The notes beneath the pieces were generated by a model that saw only the letters and a program-made list of their open reading frames with translations, was not told the origin of the DNA and searched no databases. This document shows positions 25,293 to 34,945 of a stretch of 64,000 bases of DNA, in pieces; within the stretch, counting starts at the first letter, position 1, and the number at the start of each line of letters is the position of its first letter. Where the stretch lies: positions 1-64,000 of the forward strand of contig CBDCRZ010000127.1 in assembly GCA_965221135.1 (NCBI GenBank). The letters run 5' to 3'. The translations under genes were made by a program, and so were the position numbers. Origin of the DNA: Sansalvadorimonas sp965221135. GTDB lineage: Bacteria > Pseudomonadota > Gammaproteobacteria > Pseudomonadales > Endozoicomonadaceae.

Positions 25293-26747
25293 ATGTCTGT
25301 ACTGAAAAGATTACGTCAAAGCCTGTTATTAGTATGTCTGACAGGCAGCTTCCTTGCTTATAGCACCAGCGGTCATAGCGATATAGACCTGCCGACCATT
25401 GGTGACGCAAGTTCCAGCATTGTATCCATGCAACGGGAACAGCAAATTGGCGCCATCTTTATGAAAATGTTGCACGGCCAGGTCAAAACAGAAGATGACC
25501 CGGAGCTGGTGCAATATACGGAAAACCTCGTCTATCGTCTCGCCGAGGCCAGCCAGTTGAAAGACCGTCAGCTTTCTATCGTGCTAATCGACAACCCCAA
25601 CCTCAACGCCTTTGCGGCCCCCGGTGGAGTGATCGGTATAAACACGGGACTGTTCTTTTATGCTCGCACCGAAGATGAATTTGCCGGAGTTATAGCGCAC
25701 GAACTGGCTCACTTGAGTCAACGCCACTACGCCCGTGGTGTAGAGAGTGCCCAGCAGCGTTCAATACCCACTATTGCCGCCATTCTGGGAAGCATCGCCC
25801 TGGCAGCATCAGGTGCAGGCGACCTCGGGGCTGCCGCGTTAAGTACGACTCTGGCCGGAGCGCAATCTTCACAATTATCCTTCACCCGAACAAATGAACG
25901 GGAAGCCGACCGTATTGGTATGCTGACTCTGGCGCGTTCCGGGCTTGACCCACGAGGCATGCCAAACCTGTTTGAACGTATGAACCAGCGTGAAGGTTCA
26001 GGCCCTCAATATGAGTTCCTGCGCACCCACCCCTTGAGTCGTAATCGTATTGCCGACGCCAGAAGCCGTTCGGAACAATACCCGGCACAAAAGCGTCGAG
26101 ACAATACAGAATATGAAATGATGCGTAACCGGGCCATTCTCAAACTGACCCAGTCAGAAGAAAAGGCTCGCAATCGTTTTCGTAGCGAGCTGGAAGGAGA
26201 CAGCCCCAATAACATATCAGCGACCCGTTACGCTCTGGCCCAGGCGGAGCTCGACCTGCACAATCCTGAAAAGGCCCAAAAAGCCCTGAAGCCTCTGCTT
26301 GAGAAGATGCCCCACAATAATTCGATCCTGATTCTCAACAGTCGCATTCAGTACGCTCTGGGAAACAAGAAGGAGGCGATTCAGGCTATTCGCACCCTGC
26401 TCAACGAAAACCCTGGCAATCATCCTCTGGCGATGGCTCTGGTTGACCTGCTCTACGACGATCACCAATACCGGCAAGCCATGCATGTACTGAAAAATGA
26501 AAGCCGACAGCGTCCAGAAGACCCGGCTGTCTGGTACTATCTGGCAGAAACTGCAGGCTTGGCCAAAGATATTGCCACGGTACACACGGCACGTGCCGAA
26601 TACTTTTTCCTGGTGGGAGACATGGACAGTAGCGTCAAACAACTTGAGTATGCGATTGAACTACCAGAAACACCATTTATCCAAAAAACAGCCTTGAGGG
26701 AAAAAATTGTTGAGGTGAGAAATTATAAAAAGAATATGAAACTTTAG
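25293..26747 (+). CDS. bepA: BepA, periplasmic M48 metalloprotease with TPR
   Basis: A 484-residue periplasmic protein that helps assemble or degrade outer membrane beta-barrels. A signal peptide (MSVLKRLRQSLLLVCLTGSF) begins at the chosen ATG. The M48 zinc site is HELAH at 136-140 with the later Glu in NEREADRIG. The C-terminal half carries TPR helices (for example YALAQAELDLHNPEKAQKAL). A 12-codon longer frame exists but would spoil the signal peptide. Gene order matches that of other gammaproteobacteria. Confidence 0.93.
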   Translation: MSVLKRLRQSLLLVCLTGSFLAYSTSGHSDIDLPTIGDASSSIVSMQREQQIGAIFMKMLHGQVKTEDDPELVQYTENLVYRLAEASQLKDRQLSIVLIDNPNLNAFAAPGGVIGINTGLFFYARTEDEFAGVIAHELAHLSQRHYARGVESAQQRSIPTIAAILGSIALAASGAGDLGAAALSTTLAGAQSSQLSFTRTNEREADRIGMLTLARSGLDPRGMPNLFERMNQREGSGPQYEFLRTHPLSRNRIADARSRSEQYPAQKRRDNTEYEMMRNRAILKLTQSEEKARNRFRSELEGDSPNNISATRYALAQAELDLHNPEKAQKALKPLLEKMPHNNSILILNSRIQYALGNKKEAIQAIRTLLNENPGNHPLAMALVDLLYDDHQYRQAMHVLKNESRQRPEDPAVWYYLAETAGLAKDIATVHTARAEYFFLVGDMDSSVKQLEYAIELPETPFIQKTALREKIVEVRNYKKNMKL

Positions 26748-26904
26748 GACATTCCAACCCGGCGGTTTAAGTCTTAAGTGCCCGGCCATGTGGAAACCGT
26801 GTTTTCATTTTTCCGGGTACTTGATAGAAATGGAAGGCAGGCTTTTCGATTCATTAGGGCTTTCAATAAACCCGATGAGCCTGCTCCAGCATCCATGCAA
26901 AATT

Positions 26905-27595
26905 TCAGGGTAAGTCGCCATATTGGGAACGCAGACATATCTCCGTTGGGCAGGATGCTGGGCTGACATCAAGAATATACTCAACGCTTTTCACAATATC
27001 CTGAACATCCAGACCTTCCTCCCCGATCTTCCCCCCAGCTTCCTTTTCACAACTATTAGCTACCTGACCCGGGTTCAGGCAGCACACTTTCACCCCCTGT
27101 TTACGAACATCCTCAAACAACGAGCCGGAATAACCCTGCAGCCCAAACTTACTGGCGCAGTACCCTGTACCTTCAAGAAAAACTCGCTGACCAGCCACTG
27201 AGCCTATATGAACCACCGTTCCGTGCCCTCTGGCACACATATCAGGTAACAGCGCATGATTCAGCACCATCACAGATTGCAGATTGACCATCAGGACCTC
27301 TGCCCAGAGCTCTGGGCCAGCCTCCAGAGCATGACACCAGTAAAACACACCAGCCCCATGAACAACGAGATCGAACCCCAAAGGGTTATCAGACGATATG
27401 GCCCTGGCTGTAACATCCACCTCGACAGCGTCCCGAAAATCTGCGCAATAGGTCTGGACAAAAGCACCCAATGCACGACACCTTTCGGCTACATCTGACA
27501 ATTTTTCCTGATTTCGGCCAATAAGAGTCTGGCAGGTAGACCGCCAGTCCAAGGGCAATAGCATGACCAATCCGGCCTGTCGCGCCAGTAATCAA
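26905..27595 (-). pseudogene. Short-chain dehydrogenase, frameshifted
   Basis: An NAD(P)-dependent SDR. The Rossmann start ITGATGRIGHAIALGLA lies in one frame (TTG start at 27595), and the rest, from IGRNQEKLSDVAERCRAL with catalytic YCASK and NPGQVANS, lies in the other. A one-base insertion near 27526 joins them: skipping one T gives YLPDLIGRNQEKL. The span of 691 bp agrees with one extra base. The active site Ser-Tyr-Lys is otherwise kept (HIGSVAGQ, GYCASKFG). It is last in the minus-strand island operon. Confidence 0.75.
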
Positions 27596-27685
27596 ACAGC
27601 GGATATATTTACATCCCTTTATTTAGCCCCTGTTCACTCCGGGGTACCACAACCAAAACCCACTATTTCACCGGGAAAAGTGACA

Positions 27686-27854
27686 TCAATCGAACGACGA
27701 TACGAACTCGCCATCACGACCGGTCTTTCCAATGGCACAAAAAATCAGTGGACTGTGACGCTGCTTTTTCCATTGAAGCCCTTTGTAGTATTTCAGAGCC
27801 AATTCCTTCAGAGCCAGCATGGAGTGCATGTTTCTCCATATTACAATCGCTCAT
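27686..27854 (-). CDS. Small overlapping ORFs, possible peptide gene
   Basis: Two short frames overlap here. One starts at 27854 after a good GAGAGG site and begins MSDCNMEKHALHAG (46 codons). The other starts at 27829 after GGAG and reads MHSMLALKELALKYYKGLQW, continuing to KTGRDGEFVSSFD (47 codons, ends 27686). The second has the more protein-like composition. They may be one broken gene: an N-terminus MSDCNMEKH joined to SMLALKELALKYY by a one-base change. Position between cupin and SDR genes makes a small precursor peptide conceivable, but no leader family is recognised. Confidence 0.4.
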
Positions 27855-27912
27855 TGTAAACCTCTCTTCATACTTAACCGTTAAACCTTGGGAACAACGT
27901 CGGTAAAAACAC

Positions 27913-28200
27913 TCAACCATTTTCCAGATACCTGGCAAGCTTGCGACCAACATAGACTTCCTTATCCTTTTCTGCCTGCCGTAAAAAATCACCGGCATTG
28001 GAAGGTGAAAGTCTGGACGCGGCACACCAGGCTCTCAGGCGTTTCTGCGCACTGGTATGCTGCCGGGCTAGCACAGTCAGAACATCCAGTGTATTTTCAT
28101 GGCCTGACTGCCCGGCAATATCCAGCCACGTACTGGTCATGGGGTATTGATCCAGTGAGGTCGTTACCTTCATCTGACGGGCATCAAAATAGAACTGCAT
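27913..28200 (-). CDS. Small hypothetical island protein
   Basis: A 95-residue helical protein starting 6 bp after the cupin stop, so in the same operon. Its centre looks like a HEAT/armadillo-type helix pair (LDVLTVLARQHTSAQKRLRA and LSPSNAGDFLRQAEKDKE). No family is recognised. It may be a full small protein or a fragment of a larger one. Confidence 0.55.
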   Translation of the reverse strand: MQFYFDARQMKVTTSLDQYPMTSTWLDIAGQSGHENTLDVLTVLARQHTSAQKRLRAWCAASRLSPSNAGDFLRQAEKDKEVYVGRKLARYLENG

Positions 28201-28206
28201 CTTTCG

Positions 28207-28776
28207 TTACTTCTCGCCCAGCAGAATATAATTGATAGAGACAGAGAGGTCTGGTGGAGGGATTTGCGCGTGAATATCAATATTGGCCCGATAAAGCATA
28301 AGCGTTCCTGGCGACAGGTGCCTTATACCTGTATCGATCATATCCACTGACTCTCCCTCAAAACCCACACAGAACCGGCCGTCGTATTCGTAGCTCTCGG
28401 TTTTATAGCCAGGATCATAGTATCCACAGGTTAGAAAGCTGAAGTCATGATCATGGGCTTCCCGATAACTTAACAACTGTACTGTTGATAGTTCTCGCTC
28501 TGGCAGCCAGACCACAGCCCGCACCCCAAAACGCTGGCCCACATGGAGCACAAACACAGGAGGAGCATAGGCATTATCCACCTGAAACTGGTCGGGCTGC
28601 TTGAGCTGTTTACTCAGGTAGTCTGCAAAAAAATGGGGGTTATTGCAGAGAGCTTTCAGCTTTGCCCGGTTAGCAATCATCTCATCAACATCAAAGTACT
28701 TCTGCTCTTCTCGACAGAACCGGATGTATTCGTCCAGCGTCAGGGATTCATCAGTCTCTGCAGAAACTTCAAACAT
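28207..28776 (-). CDS. Cupin-like protein of the island
   Basis: A 189-residue protein from MFEVSAETDESLTLDEY. The second half is a cupin-type beta barrel: LLSYREAHDHDFSFLTCGYY with paired histidines, then YEYDGRFCVGFEG and LSPGTLMLYRANIDIHAQIP with a further His. This looks like a metal-binding small-molecule oxygenase or sensor domain. I chose the ATG at 28776 because it overlaps the upstream gene's stop (ATGTTTGA), a typical coupling; the longer frame to 28866 reads through that gene. Its substrate is unknown. Confidence 0.7.
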   Translation of the reverse strand: MFEVSAETDESLTLDEYIRFCREEQKYFDVDEMIANRAKLKALCNNPHFFADYLSKQLKQPDQFQVDNAYAPPVFVLHVGQRFGVRAVVWLPERELSTVQLLSYREAHDHDFSFLTCGYYDPGYKTESYEYDGRFCVGFEGESVDMIDTGIRHLSPGTLMLYRANIDIHAQIPPPDLSVSINYILLGEK

Positions 28777-29752
28777 TCTGGTAGCCCTCACAACCTGCAC
28801 CATTCGCCTTATCCCTGAACCGCAGGAGGGTTTCTCTGGCAGCCTTGCGGGAACTGTGACTATCACTACAGGCCTGGTTGCGCCTGAAGCCCCCTTTCCG
28901 AAAGCTGCTCAACGGCTTCCCAGCGCACATGATGCCCTATCCCATGGCGCACAATCTTCTCAAGAAGATCACCACAATGGTCGCCCTGCCCTGACAGCCC
29001 CGTCAGCCCAATAATGCGCAAAGCCAATTGCATACGTGACATTTAATTGATTGTCGATCTGACCCACTACAGCCCCTGTCGTACGCTCAAACAACCAGCC
29101 CACCTCTCCTCTTGACGCTGAATGAATAATCAAACAGGGAGGGTAACGGCGCTCCTCGCGTGTCTGTTTCAAAGGGCAGTCAAGATCAACAAGATCAGCA
29201 TAAGCCCGAAGGAAACGCGGTTTAAACGGAGGAAACTCCAGAAGAGCGACGTCGCCAAGAGGTGCAGGCTCAGCTGTACATGTCCCGGGAGTTAACCCTG
29301 TATCAAAAAAAGGGCAGGAAAAGGTTTCAGAGGAGAGGTTAATAACCAACACATCAAATTCGCAACTGCGAAGAGGGTCGTCCTGACTCCGGCTGGCACT
29401 TAATTCGCCCATACAACACTGCTTCAGGGTCAGGTTAAAATCTGAACCCACACGGGAAAGGTTCATATCACCATTAATCAGTACAACACGTTCTTGAGGA
29501 CTGATTCAACTGCAGTGCACGATTAAGCAGAGAGTTTAGTAGTGTTTCCCAGCCGCTGGCATGAAAGCCGTCGAACAACGAGCCATAGTGTTTACAGAAA
29601 AATGCACTCTTATCAGAACAGCTCACCTGTTGCTGTTGTAATAAAGCAACATGCGCCTCAAGAGCAGTGATTTCGAACTTTTTGCTATCATCCGATACAT
29701 CATCACCATGCCTGTCAGACACACCCGTTAAACGACTGCTTGTATTTATCAC
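28769..29752 (-). pseudogene. Unknown island gene with three frameshifts
   Basis: Four pieces in successive frames join into about 327 residues. The first is MINTSSRLTGVSDRHGDD to NRALQLNQ. The second runs from ERVVLINGDMNLSRVGSDF to VVGQIDNQLNVT. The third is RMQLALRIIGLTGLSGQG to VRWEAVEQLSE. The fourth is GFRRNQACSDSHSSRKA to the stop at 28769, which overlaps the cupin start. Breaks lie near 29500, 29035 and the five-G tract at 28890-28894; each fits one inserted base. The end has a HEAT-like look. No family is recognised. Confidence 0.65.
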
Positions 29753-30060
29753 CGGTCATTTGGCTCTGTAAAAAATACTCCTTACAAACTAACTAAAACT
29801 GTAAGACAGGTAATATTATTTATGCTGCTTTCTTTGAGTTGATATAACTAAAGAAATTCTTCCCCCGTCCTGCGACACAACAGATTCATGGATACACCAA
29901 AACTGGTCGCACAATATATACAGAGCACACTTACAGGCCTTATGCCCTGCTCATCCATCTTTACCGGTTTCAGCGTCAGCTGTTGTTGACGAGCCAGACT
30001 GATACAGAAGCAAACTGAACCCATACACTTTTCTGTAAATTCATAGCGGGTGGAGAAACT
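29753..30060. other. Intergenic stretch, no gene seen
   Basis: About 300 AT-rich bp before the LysE/RhtB relic. A 33-codon frame at 29888-29989 (MDTPKLVAQYIQ at its start) has no support beyond being open. No promoter or repeat stands out. Confidence 0.4.
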
Positions 30061-30172
30061 GTGGAGCTTCAGTTTTTAATTTCCGTTGCTGTATTTGCTG
30101 TAGCCATGACAGGCACACCAGGCCCCAAGAATATAATGCTCACAGCATCCGGGGCGAACTTTGGTTACTGGA
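30061..30172 (+). pseudogene. LysE/RhtB exporter, N-terminal relic
   Basis: The first 37 codons match the N-terminus of LysE/RhtB-family amino acid exporters: MELQFLISVAVFAVAMTG then TPGPKNIMLTASGANFGYW, with the family TPGP motif. A GGAG site precedes the GTG start. Homology stops at about 30172, where the orphan minus-strand gene begins. The remaining about 170 residues are missing, so it cannot work. Confidence 0.75.
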
Positions 30173-31196
30173 AAATATTTAATGGTGCCATGGGGGGGCA
30201 GAGGCCGCCACTTCTCTTCTGGATAGTCAGCCCCGGCATTTGTGTGTTGAGGGTTATGACCTTATGAACACCTTTTTTTGTTCTGTCTTGTTTGATGATA
30301 CCTACAGGAAGCGCGCTTAGCCGCTCTATAGCCCTTCTCAAGTGCATGATCGTATGAGCATTCGAAGTAAATATGGAGGGGTTGGAGTCTATCAACCAGT
30401 TAGCAAGTGTGCCCATAGCAGCACTACAACGGTGGTGAGCCAGTGAAAACACAACCCAAGCCGCCCAATCTCTCGAGCTTTCTGATCTTGGTATATTATT
30501 ATTGCCTATTCCCAGAGTGATCGTATAGTCTGGTGATATAATGTGGTACTGCCTTCTGCCGATTTCCTCTGACCTTTTCCACAGACTATCAGGGAACTTT
30601 TCCGACCGTACAATTTTATCTTTATACGGGATATCCCCCTGGATGTGTGTTAGCGGAGTCGGCGTACATAACTGGACGTATGGCAAAGTGATGACTGAAG
30701 CATCAGGGGGGCACATGGGGGTCAACTCATGTGCATGGGTTTTTGAGGGGTTCGTAACATCCTCAATTGCGATATCGAGCACAGCGGTTTTTGGCTTTGT
30801 ATGCGAGTGTTCACCCACCCGATGACAGGAAGCATGTTCACAGGTCAGATCACGGCGAACTCTGCCGGATATAATGTATTTGGGAATATCGTAAAGCTCC
30901 GGCTGAGAACTTAACCATTGTGTTATTTTTCTTTCTGTCAGATTTCGTCCGATATTTCTTATGGCATACGCTCCCCACCTCTTCCAGTCAGATGTTTTGG
31001 CAGGGGGACATTTCAAGTCACGGGAAAAGGGCCATTCGATGATTTCCTGTGGAATGTTGGACATACGATGCAAGTTTTGGGCTGCTTTTTTGTATGGTTT
31101 TTTTTTAATTGTTTTTGCTGAAAGTTGCTTAATTTGATAACCACCCTTAGAGTAAATATTGCAACTTGTGGGATCTTTAAGCATTAGGGATTTCAT
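30165..31196 (-). CDS. Orphan gene inserted in the LysE relic
   Basis: A 343-residue protein of unknown family from MKSLMLKDPTSCNIYSKG, preceded by CAGGAG. It is basic, with some Cys/His pairs (LTCEHASCHRVGEHSH near residue 120) and an arginine/tryptophan-rich region WGAYAIRNIGRNLTERKI. No signal peptide or membrane segment is visible. Its last codons (after MPGLTIQKR) run into the LysE relic, so the true end may have been lost and the present tail is accidental. Base composition is lower in GC than the core genes, consistent with transfer. Confidence 0.55.
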   Translation of the reverse strand: MKSLMLKDPTSCNIYSKGGYQIKQLSAKTIKKKPYKKAAQNLHRMSNIPQEIIEWPFSRDLKCPPAKTSDWKRWGAYAIRNIGRNLTERKITQWLSSQPELYDIPKYIISGRVRRDLTCEHASCHRVGEHSHTKPKTAVLDIAIEDVTNPSKTHAHELTPMCPPDASVITLPYVQLCTPTPLTHIQGDIPYKDKIVRSEKFPDSLWKRSEEIGRRQYHIISPDYTITLGIGNNNIPRSESSRDWAAWVVFSLAHHRCSAAMGTLANWLIDSNPSIFTSNAHTIMHLRRAIERLSALPVGIIKQDRTKKGVHKVITLNTQMPGLTIQKRSGGLCPPMAPLNIFQ

Positions 31197-31349
31197 AGCA
31201 TCGAACTCCTGGCTGAGTGCAAGATATGACAACCAGTTGAAGTCCCTTTATCCCGTATTTAGTGAGAAACGCTAACAGATCAGATAGTTGTACACTCCTG
31301 TTATAGCGAATGGCCAGGAGCCTTTTCCTGAATCTACAAGCAGACAGAC

Positions 31350-31562
31350 TTATACAGTCACCAGTTCCTGCTCGGCATTTCCGTCGCAAATCGCCTTCAT
31401 AGTCGCGTTCAGACGCCACAATACCGCGATAAAGTCGTATATATTAAATATAGTTTTCCTATACTTATCCCCAACACTGAACATGGATCCTGGGGCAATG
31501 CTGATGCCATGCTCAAGTGCACGCCCTGACAGCCCCAGAGCATCCACACCTTCTTTTTCTTC
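31350..31562 (-). pseudogene. MocR-type regulator, C-terminal relic
   Basis: The frame reads LGLSGRALEHGISIAPGSMF SVGDKYR, matching the end of the aminotransferase-like domain of GntR/MocR regulators (consensus ...GISIAPGPMFSxxxRYRN...). The following sequence (KTIFNIYDFIAVLWRLNAT) is already degraded. The N-terminal HTH and most of the PLP domain are absent; the MFS gene lies directly upstream. MocR regulators usually control neighbouring exporters such as LysE/RhtB, whose relic is 1.2 kb away. Confidence 0.55.
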
Positions 31563-32799
31563 ACCTCTTTTGGTTCATGGCTTTTCGTGCAAGAGCATCC
31601 AGCCAGAGCGCCAACACTGACATGACGGTCATAACACCAACCGGGGCGAGCAGGTTAGCCTTCAATGCATCATCAAGCATCGATGCCATACCACCCGCCA
31701 AAAAATTCAAACCCCCCAGAAACCCAATCACAGTACCTGCATTCTGCTCACCCATCTGCTCTAAACACCGGCAGAGCCCATTGGTTCCGGCCACTCCCGT
31801 TGCACCGACAGCCAACCCCAGCGCAATAAGCCCGGGAAAAGTCGCCCCGGAAATAAATAAAGCCCCGGCAACCATCACCACAACCAGTTGAAAGATAATA
31901 GCGACACGTAACAACCGCTCCATACCCAGATACCGAACCAGCCAGACATTACCTGCATCACAGCACATGATAAACATCGTGCTGAACATCAGATAAATAG
32001 ACAGGCTCTCATCAGAAAAACTCAAAGAGTCCAGCCAGACATCGGGAGCGACCGTTAAGAAAACTATCAAACTGGAAAACTGACAGGCTGTAGCCACGGC
32101 CGTTAGAACGAGGCAACAGACGAATACCTGAGCCACAGACCACCAAACCCCAGGGCACGTAGCCAGCCTGGCCGATCATTTTTCAGCATACAGGTTCCAT
32201 CGGTGTCAGAGCCTTCTACCTCAGTCAGTCTCTCTTCAGAAAAGCTATGACTGATGTAGAACATCATCGCGCCTGCCAGCGTCATTGCCCAGAACAGAGA
32301 CCGCCAGCCGAAAAATAACAACATCAGGCTTCCCAGCGGTGGCCCCATCAAAATGGCACAGCCCAGAAAGAAATAAACAAACGACAAAACCCGCGCACAG
32401 TCATCGCCAGTGTATAGCGCACGAACCTTTGCAATAGAAGCAGCAACAACAACAGCACCAACCACCAGCCCCTGTAACGCTCTCAACACCAGAAACATCT
32501 CTACAGAAGTGATCCACCCAAGTGCAGCGCTCGCCAATACATAGAATCCAAGCGCCCAGCGAATAACGGTACGACTGCCGATAGTATCACTACTTCCCCC
32601 CCCCAAATGCCCGCCCTAAACCACAGGCCACAAAGAACACCCCGACTGACATTTTCACCTTGGTAATGTCTCCGCCCAGGTCATCGGCAATCGATTCCAT
32701 AGCAGGAAGAAACGTATCAAATGAGAGAGTTGTGAGCCCTACCAAAGGAATGATTCGGAAAATTTCAGGGTGTAGATTTTTTATAAAAGAGTTGTTCAT
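31561..32799 (-). pseudogene. MFS transporter, frameshifted twice
   Basis: A Bcr/CflA-like drug/proton antiporter of about 410 residues. It reads in three frames: MNNSFIKNLHPEIFRIIP to FFVACGLGRAFGGG, then SSDTIGSRTVIRWALGFY to RALGFGGLW, then VAQVFVCCLVLTAVATAC to the stop. The first break is a run of nine G (32596-32604 on the plus strand as C); eight G restores AFGGGSSDTIG, the conserved loop 2-3 motif. The second is a one-base loss near 32130. Twelve hydrophobic segments are recognisable overall. It is divergent from the JmjC gene and may have exported its product. Confidence 0.8.
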
Positions 32800-32935
32800 A
32801 AGGGACCAGCGCACATCCATAGGATTTCTCCATAAAAGCTCCCCATAAGAACGCAGCATCACATCCACAACCTGCCAGGGCTCAATCAACTAGACTGTAT
32901 GGCGTTTTCAATTCAGGCGACCCAGTGGCTGAACC

Positions 32936-33973
32936 ATGATCGAACGCGTAGGGAATAAAAGTGTAGACAGGGTTTCGGGATTAACTCCGACTCAATTCAA
33001 AACCCGCTATATGGATAGCCGGTTGCCTGTCATCCTGCCTCTGTCAGAATATCTTGACATCACCCCCTTTCCAGATCAGAAATCCACTGTCGCTTGTTTA
33101 GGCCATTACCCTGTCCATGCCATAGAAGATTACGTCACTCTGTTCCAACGCACACAGCATCTCAGACAGAACCCCAAAAGCTGTTCAGTAGAAGATTACC
33201 TGAACACAATTAAAGCCGACCCACATACATCTCTACGGGTTCTTGAAGAGCCAGCCCCGGAACCTCTGCTGGAAAAAACAGGCACTCCCTCCCTGGTAGA
33301 GTGCAGACCAGAATCCAAAGTGTCTTCACAACTGTTTATCACACCCAGGGGACATACCTCCCCTATGCATTTCGATGGCGATCACAACCATATTCTTCTG
33401 GCACAACTGATGGGAAGAAAACAGATTTTCATTGCGCCCGTGTACAGCGCAATAAAACTTATGCCGGTGCTGCACCAGAGCTGGCTTCAGTTTCAAAATA
33501 TGCCCGAACGGCTGCTCGATGAGTATGTGGAGGCGTCAGAAGGCTGGATTATTACCCTTGAGCCCGGTGATATGTTGTATCTGCCCATGATGATCTGGCA
33601 TCAGGTTACCAGTCTGGATAACAGCCTCTCACTTCACTTCCGGTTTGGCTGCACATCGGAAAATGCTTTTCTCGCCCGAGCTGTACACAGTGACAGTTAC
33701 CTGCAGAACCTGGCCACTCTGGTGGATTCAGATGTTGGGTATCATAAGAAAATGGGGAAGATGATTATGTCCTGCATCAGGGACGACCTGCAGCACCCCG
33801 GCAACTCACCCTTTGCCACCTACCTGATGATGCGGGAGAAACTACAGGGTTTGTGCCAGCAATATTGCCCCAAGATGGACACCACACCCTACCAGCTTAT
33901 CTATGAAGAACAGCTGGTAGAGAGCCACTCGCCTATGAAGGATTTTGCCGAACGTCCTTATATGGATGCATAG
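32936..33973 (+). CDS. JmjC/cupin-8 type hydroxylase
   Basis: A 345-residue Fe(II)/2-oxoglutarate oxygenase of the cupin-like/JmjC group. The facial triad is visible: H145 and D147 in SPMHFDGDHNH, and H222 in MLYLPMMIWHQV; Lys162 (GRKQIFIAP) is suited to bind the co-substrate. The C-terminal 110 residues are helical, as in dimerising members. These enzymes hydroxylate proteins, peptides or small molecules. The gene is intact, unlike its neighbours, and sits 137 bp from the divergent MFS start. A shorter duplicate of its 3' end lies at 34946-34987. Confidence 0.82.
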   Translation: MIERVGNKSVDRVSGLTPTQFKTRYMDSRLPVILPLSEYLDITPFPDQKSTVACLGHYPVHAIEDYVTLFQRTQHLRQNPKSCSVEDYLNTIKADPHTSLRVLEEPAPEPLLEKTGTPSLVECRPESKVSSQLFITPRGHTSPMHFDGDHNHILLAQLMGRKQIFIAPVYSAIKLMPVLHQSWLQFQNMPERLLDEYVEASEGWIITLEPGDMLYLPMMIWHQVTSLDNSLSLHFRFGCTSENAFLARAVHSDSYLQNLATLVDSDVGYHKKMGKMIMSCIRDDLQHPGNSPFATYLMMREKLQGLCQQYCPKMDTTPYQLIYEEQLVESHSPMKDFAERPYMDA

Positions 33974-34057
33974 CGCTGGTCGTTTATCAATCACAAGGTT
34001 GAGTTGTTACTTCGTGCCCGGGGCAACAACCAGCAGAAAGCAGCATCCAGACGTGGC

Positions 34058-34825
34058 CTATGGCGCGCCTGCTGTTTCATCGAACAAGTTAAGACTGGCT
34101 GTTTTACAGTCATATAAAAATATTTCTAGTTTAATGTCTAAACTGCTAAAAATTCTATCCCGAACAGCTAAGGCATGTCGTTTCATTTCATCTTCATCAA
34201 CAACTCGAAGACAAAAGTTCATCGCACATATTATACCGAGAATGGCTTCAGGATTATAATCAACAATAATATCACTGTATGTTGATTCTATCCCAGGGAT
34301 CCTCTTTTCTATCATGTATTGCTTTACTTCAGCCAGGGAAGACTTTTGCACTTTCCTGTCAGCCCCACCAATTGATCTAAGCTTCAGATTGCCTTTAGGG
34401 ACACATTCACATACTTCCCCCGTAGTCACATAACTTCTCTTACTCTGTGACCACCTAACAGGCCTATTACAAAGATCGACTCTATACATCCCTCCACCAA
34501 CAGCAAAATATGCACGAAACTCACATTTCTCAGCATCAAGCATTAATCCTATTTCGCGAAAGGGAGTCACTGGAATATCGTATGGCAATAAGCTGGTACA
34601 GCTTACGCGCCTGGCCCCTGCCCCCACTAGTTCCTCTAGCTCCCAATCTATTCTGTTATAGGTAGGGCGGTGAGGGGCCACTAACATTCTTATCAAAATT
34701 TTATCATTTTTATACTTTTTCAATACGGAGCTGTCACCATTACCACTTCCAATGGTTTTGTCTCCAGATAATTGATCAGCAGGACAAAAATGTGCGCTCT
34801 TCGAATTCACATACATAACATTCAA
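34058..34825 (-). CDS. Orphan gene between JmjC gene and its relic
   Basis: A 255-residue protein of unknown family. It contains LIRMLVAPHRPTYNRIDWEL, a cysteine-bearing LSCTS-type stretch, GGGMYRVDLCNRPVRW and SLAEVKQYMIEKRIPGIEST. No transmembrane or signal segment is visible. GC content is lower than that of the core genes. It lies between the JmjC gene and a duplicate of that gene's 3' end, suggesting insertion into a duplicated site. Confidence 0.6.
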   Translation of the reverse strand: MNVMYVNSKSAHFCPADQLSGDKTIGSGNGDSSVLKKYKNDKILIRMLVAPHRPTYNRIDWELEELVGAGARRVSCTSLLPYDIPVTPFREIGLMLDAEKCEFRAYFAVGGGMYRVDLCNRPVRWSQSKRSYVTTGEVCECVPKGNLKLRSIGGADRKVQKSSLAEVKQYMIEKRIPGIESTYSDIIVDYNPEAILGIICAMNFCLRVVDEDEMKRHALAVRDRIFSSLDIKLEIFLYDCKTASLNLFDETAGAP

Positions 34826-34945
34826 CCTGTAAATTTATCATATGTTTGTATATCTAAGAGCAATGCCAATACAGTGACATGAAGGGAAGGAGGCCTAACT
34901 ATTGACGATGGTTCTATGTGACGGCTACGGCACATCTGAACCATT

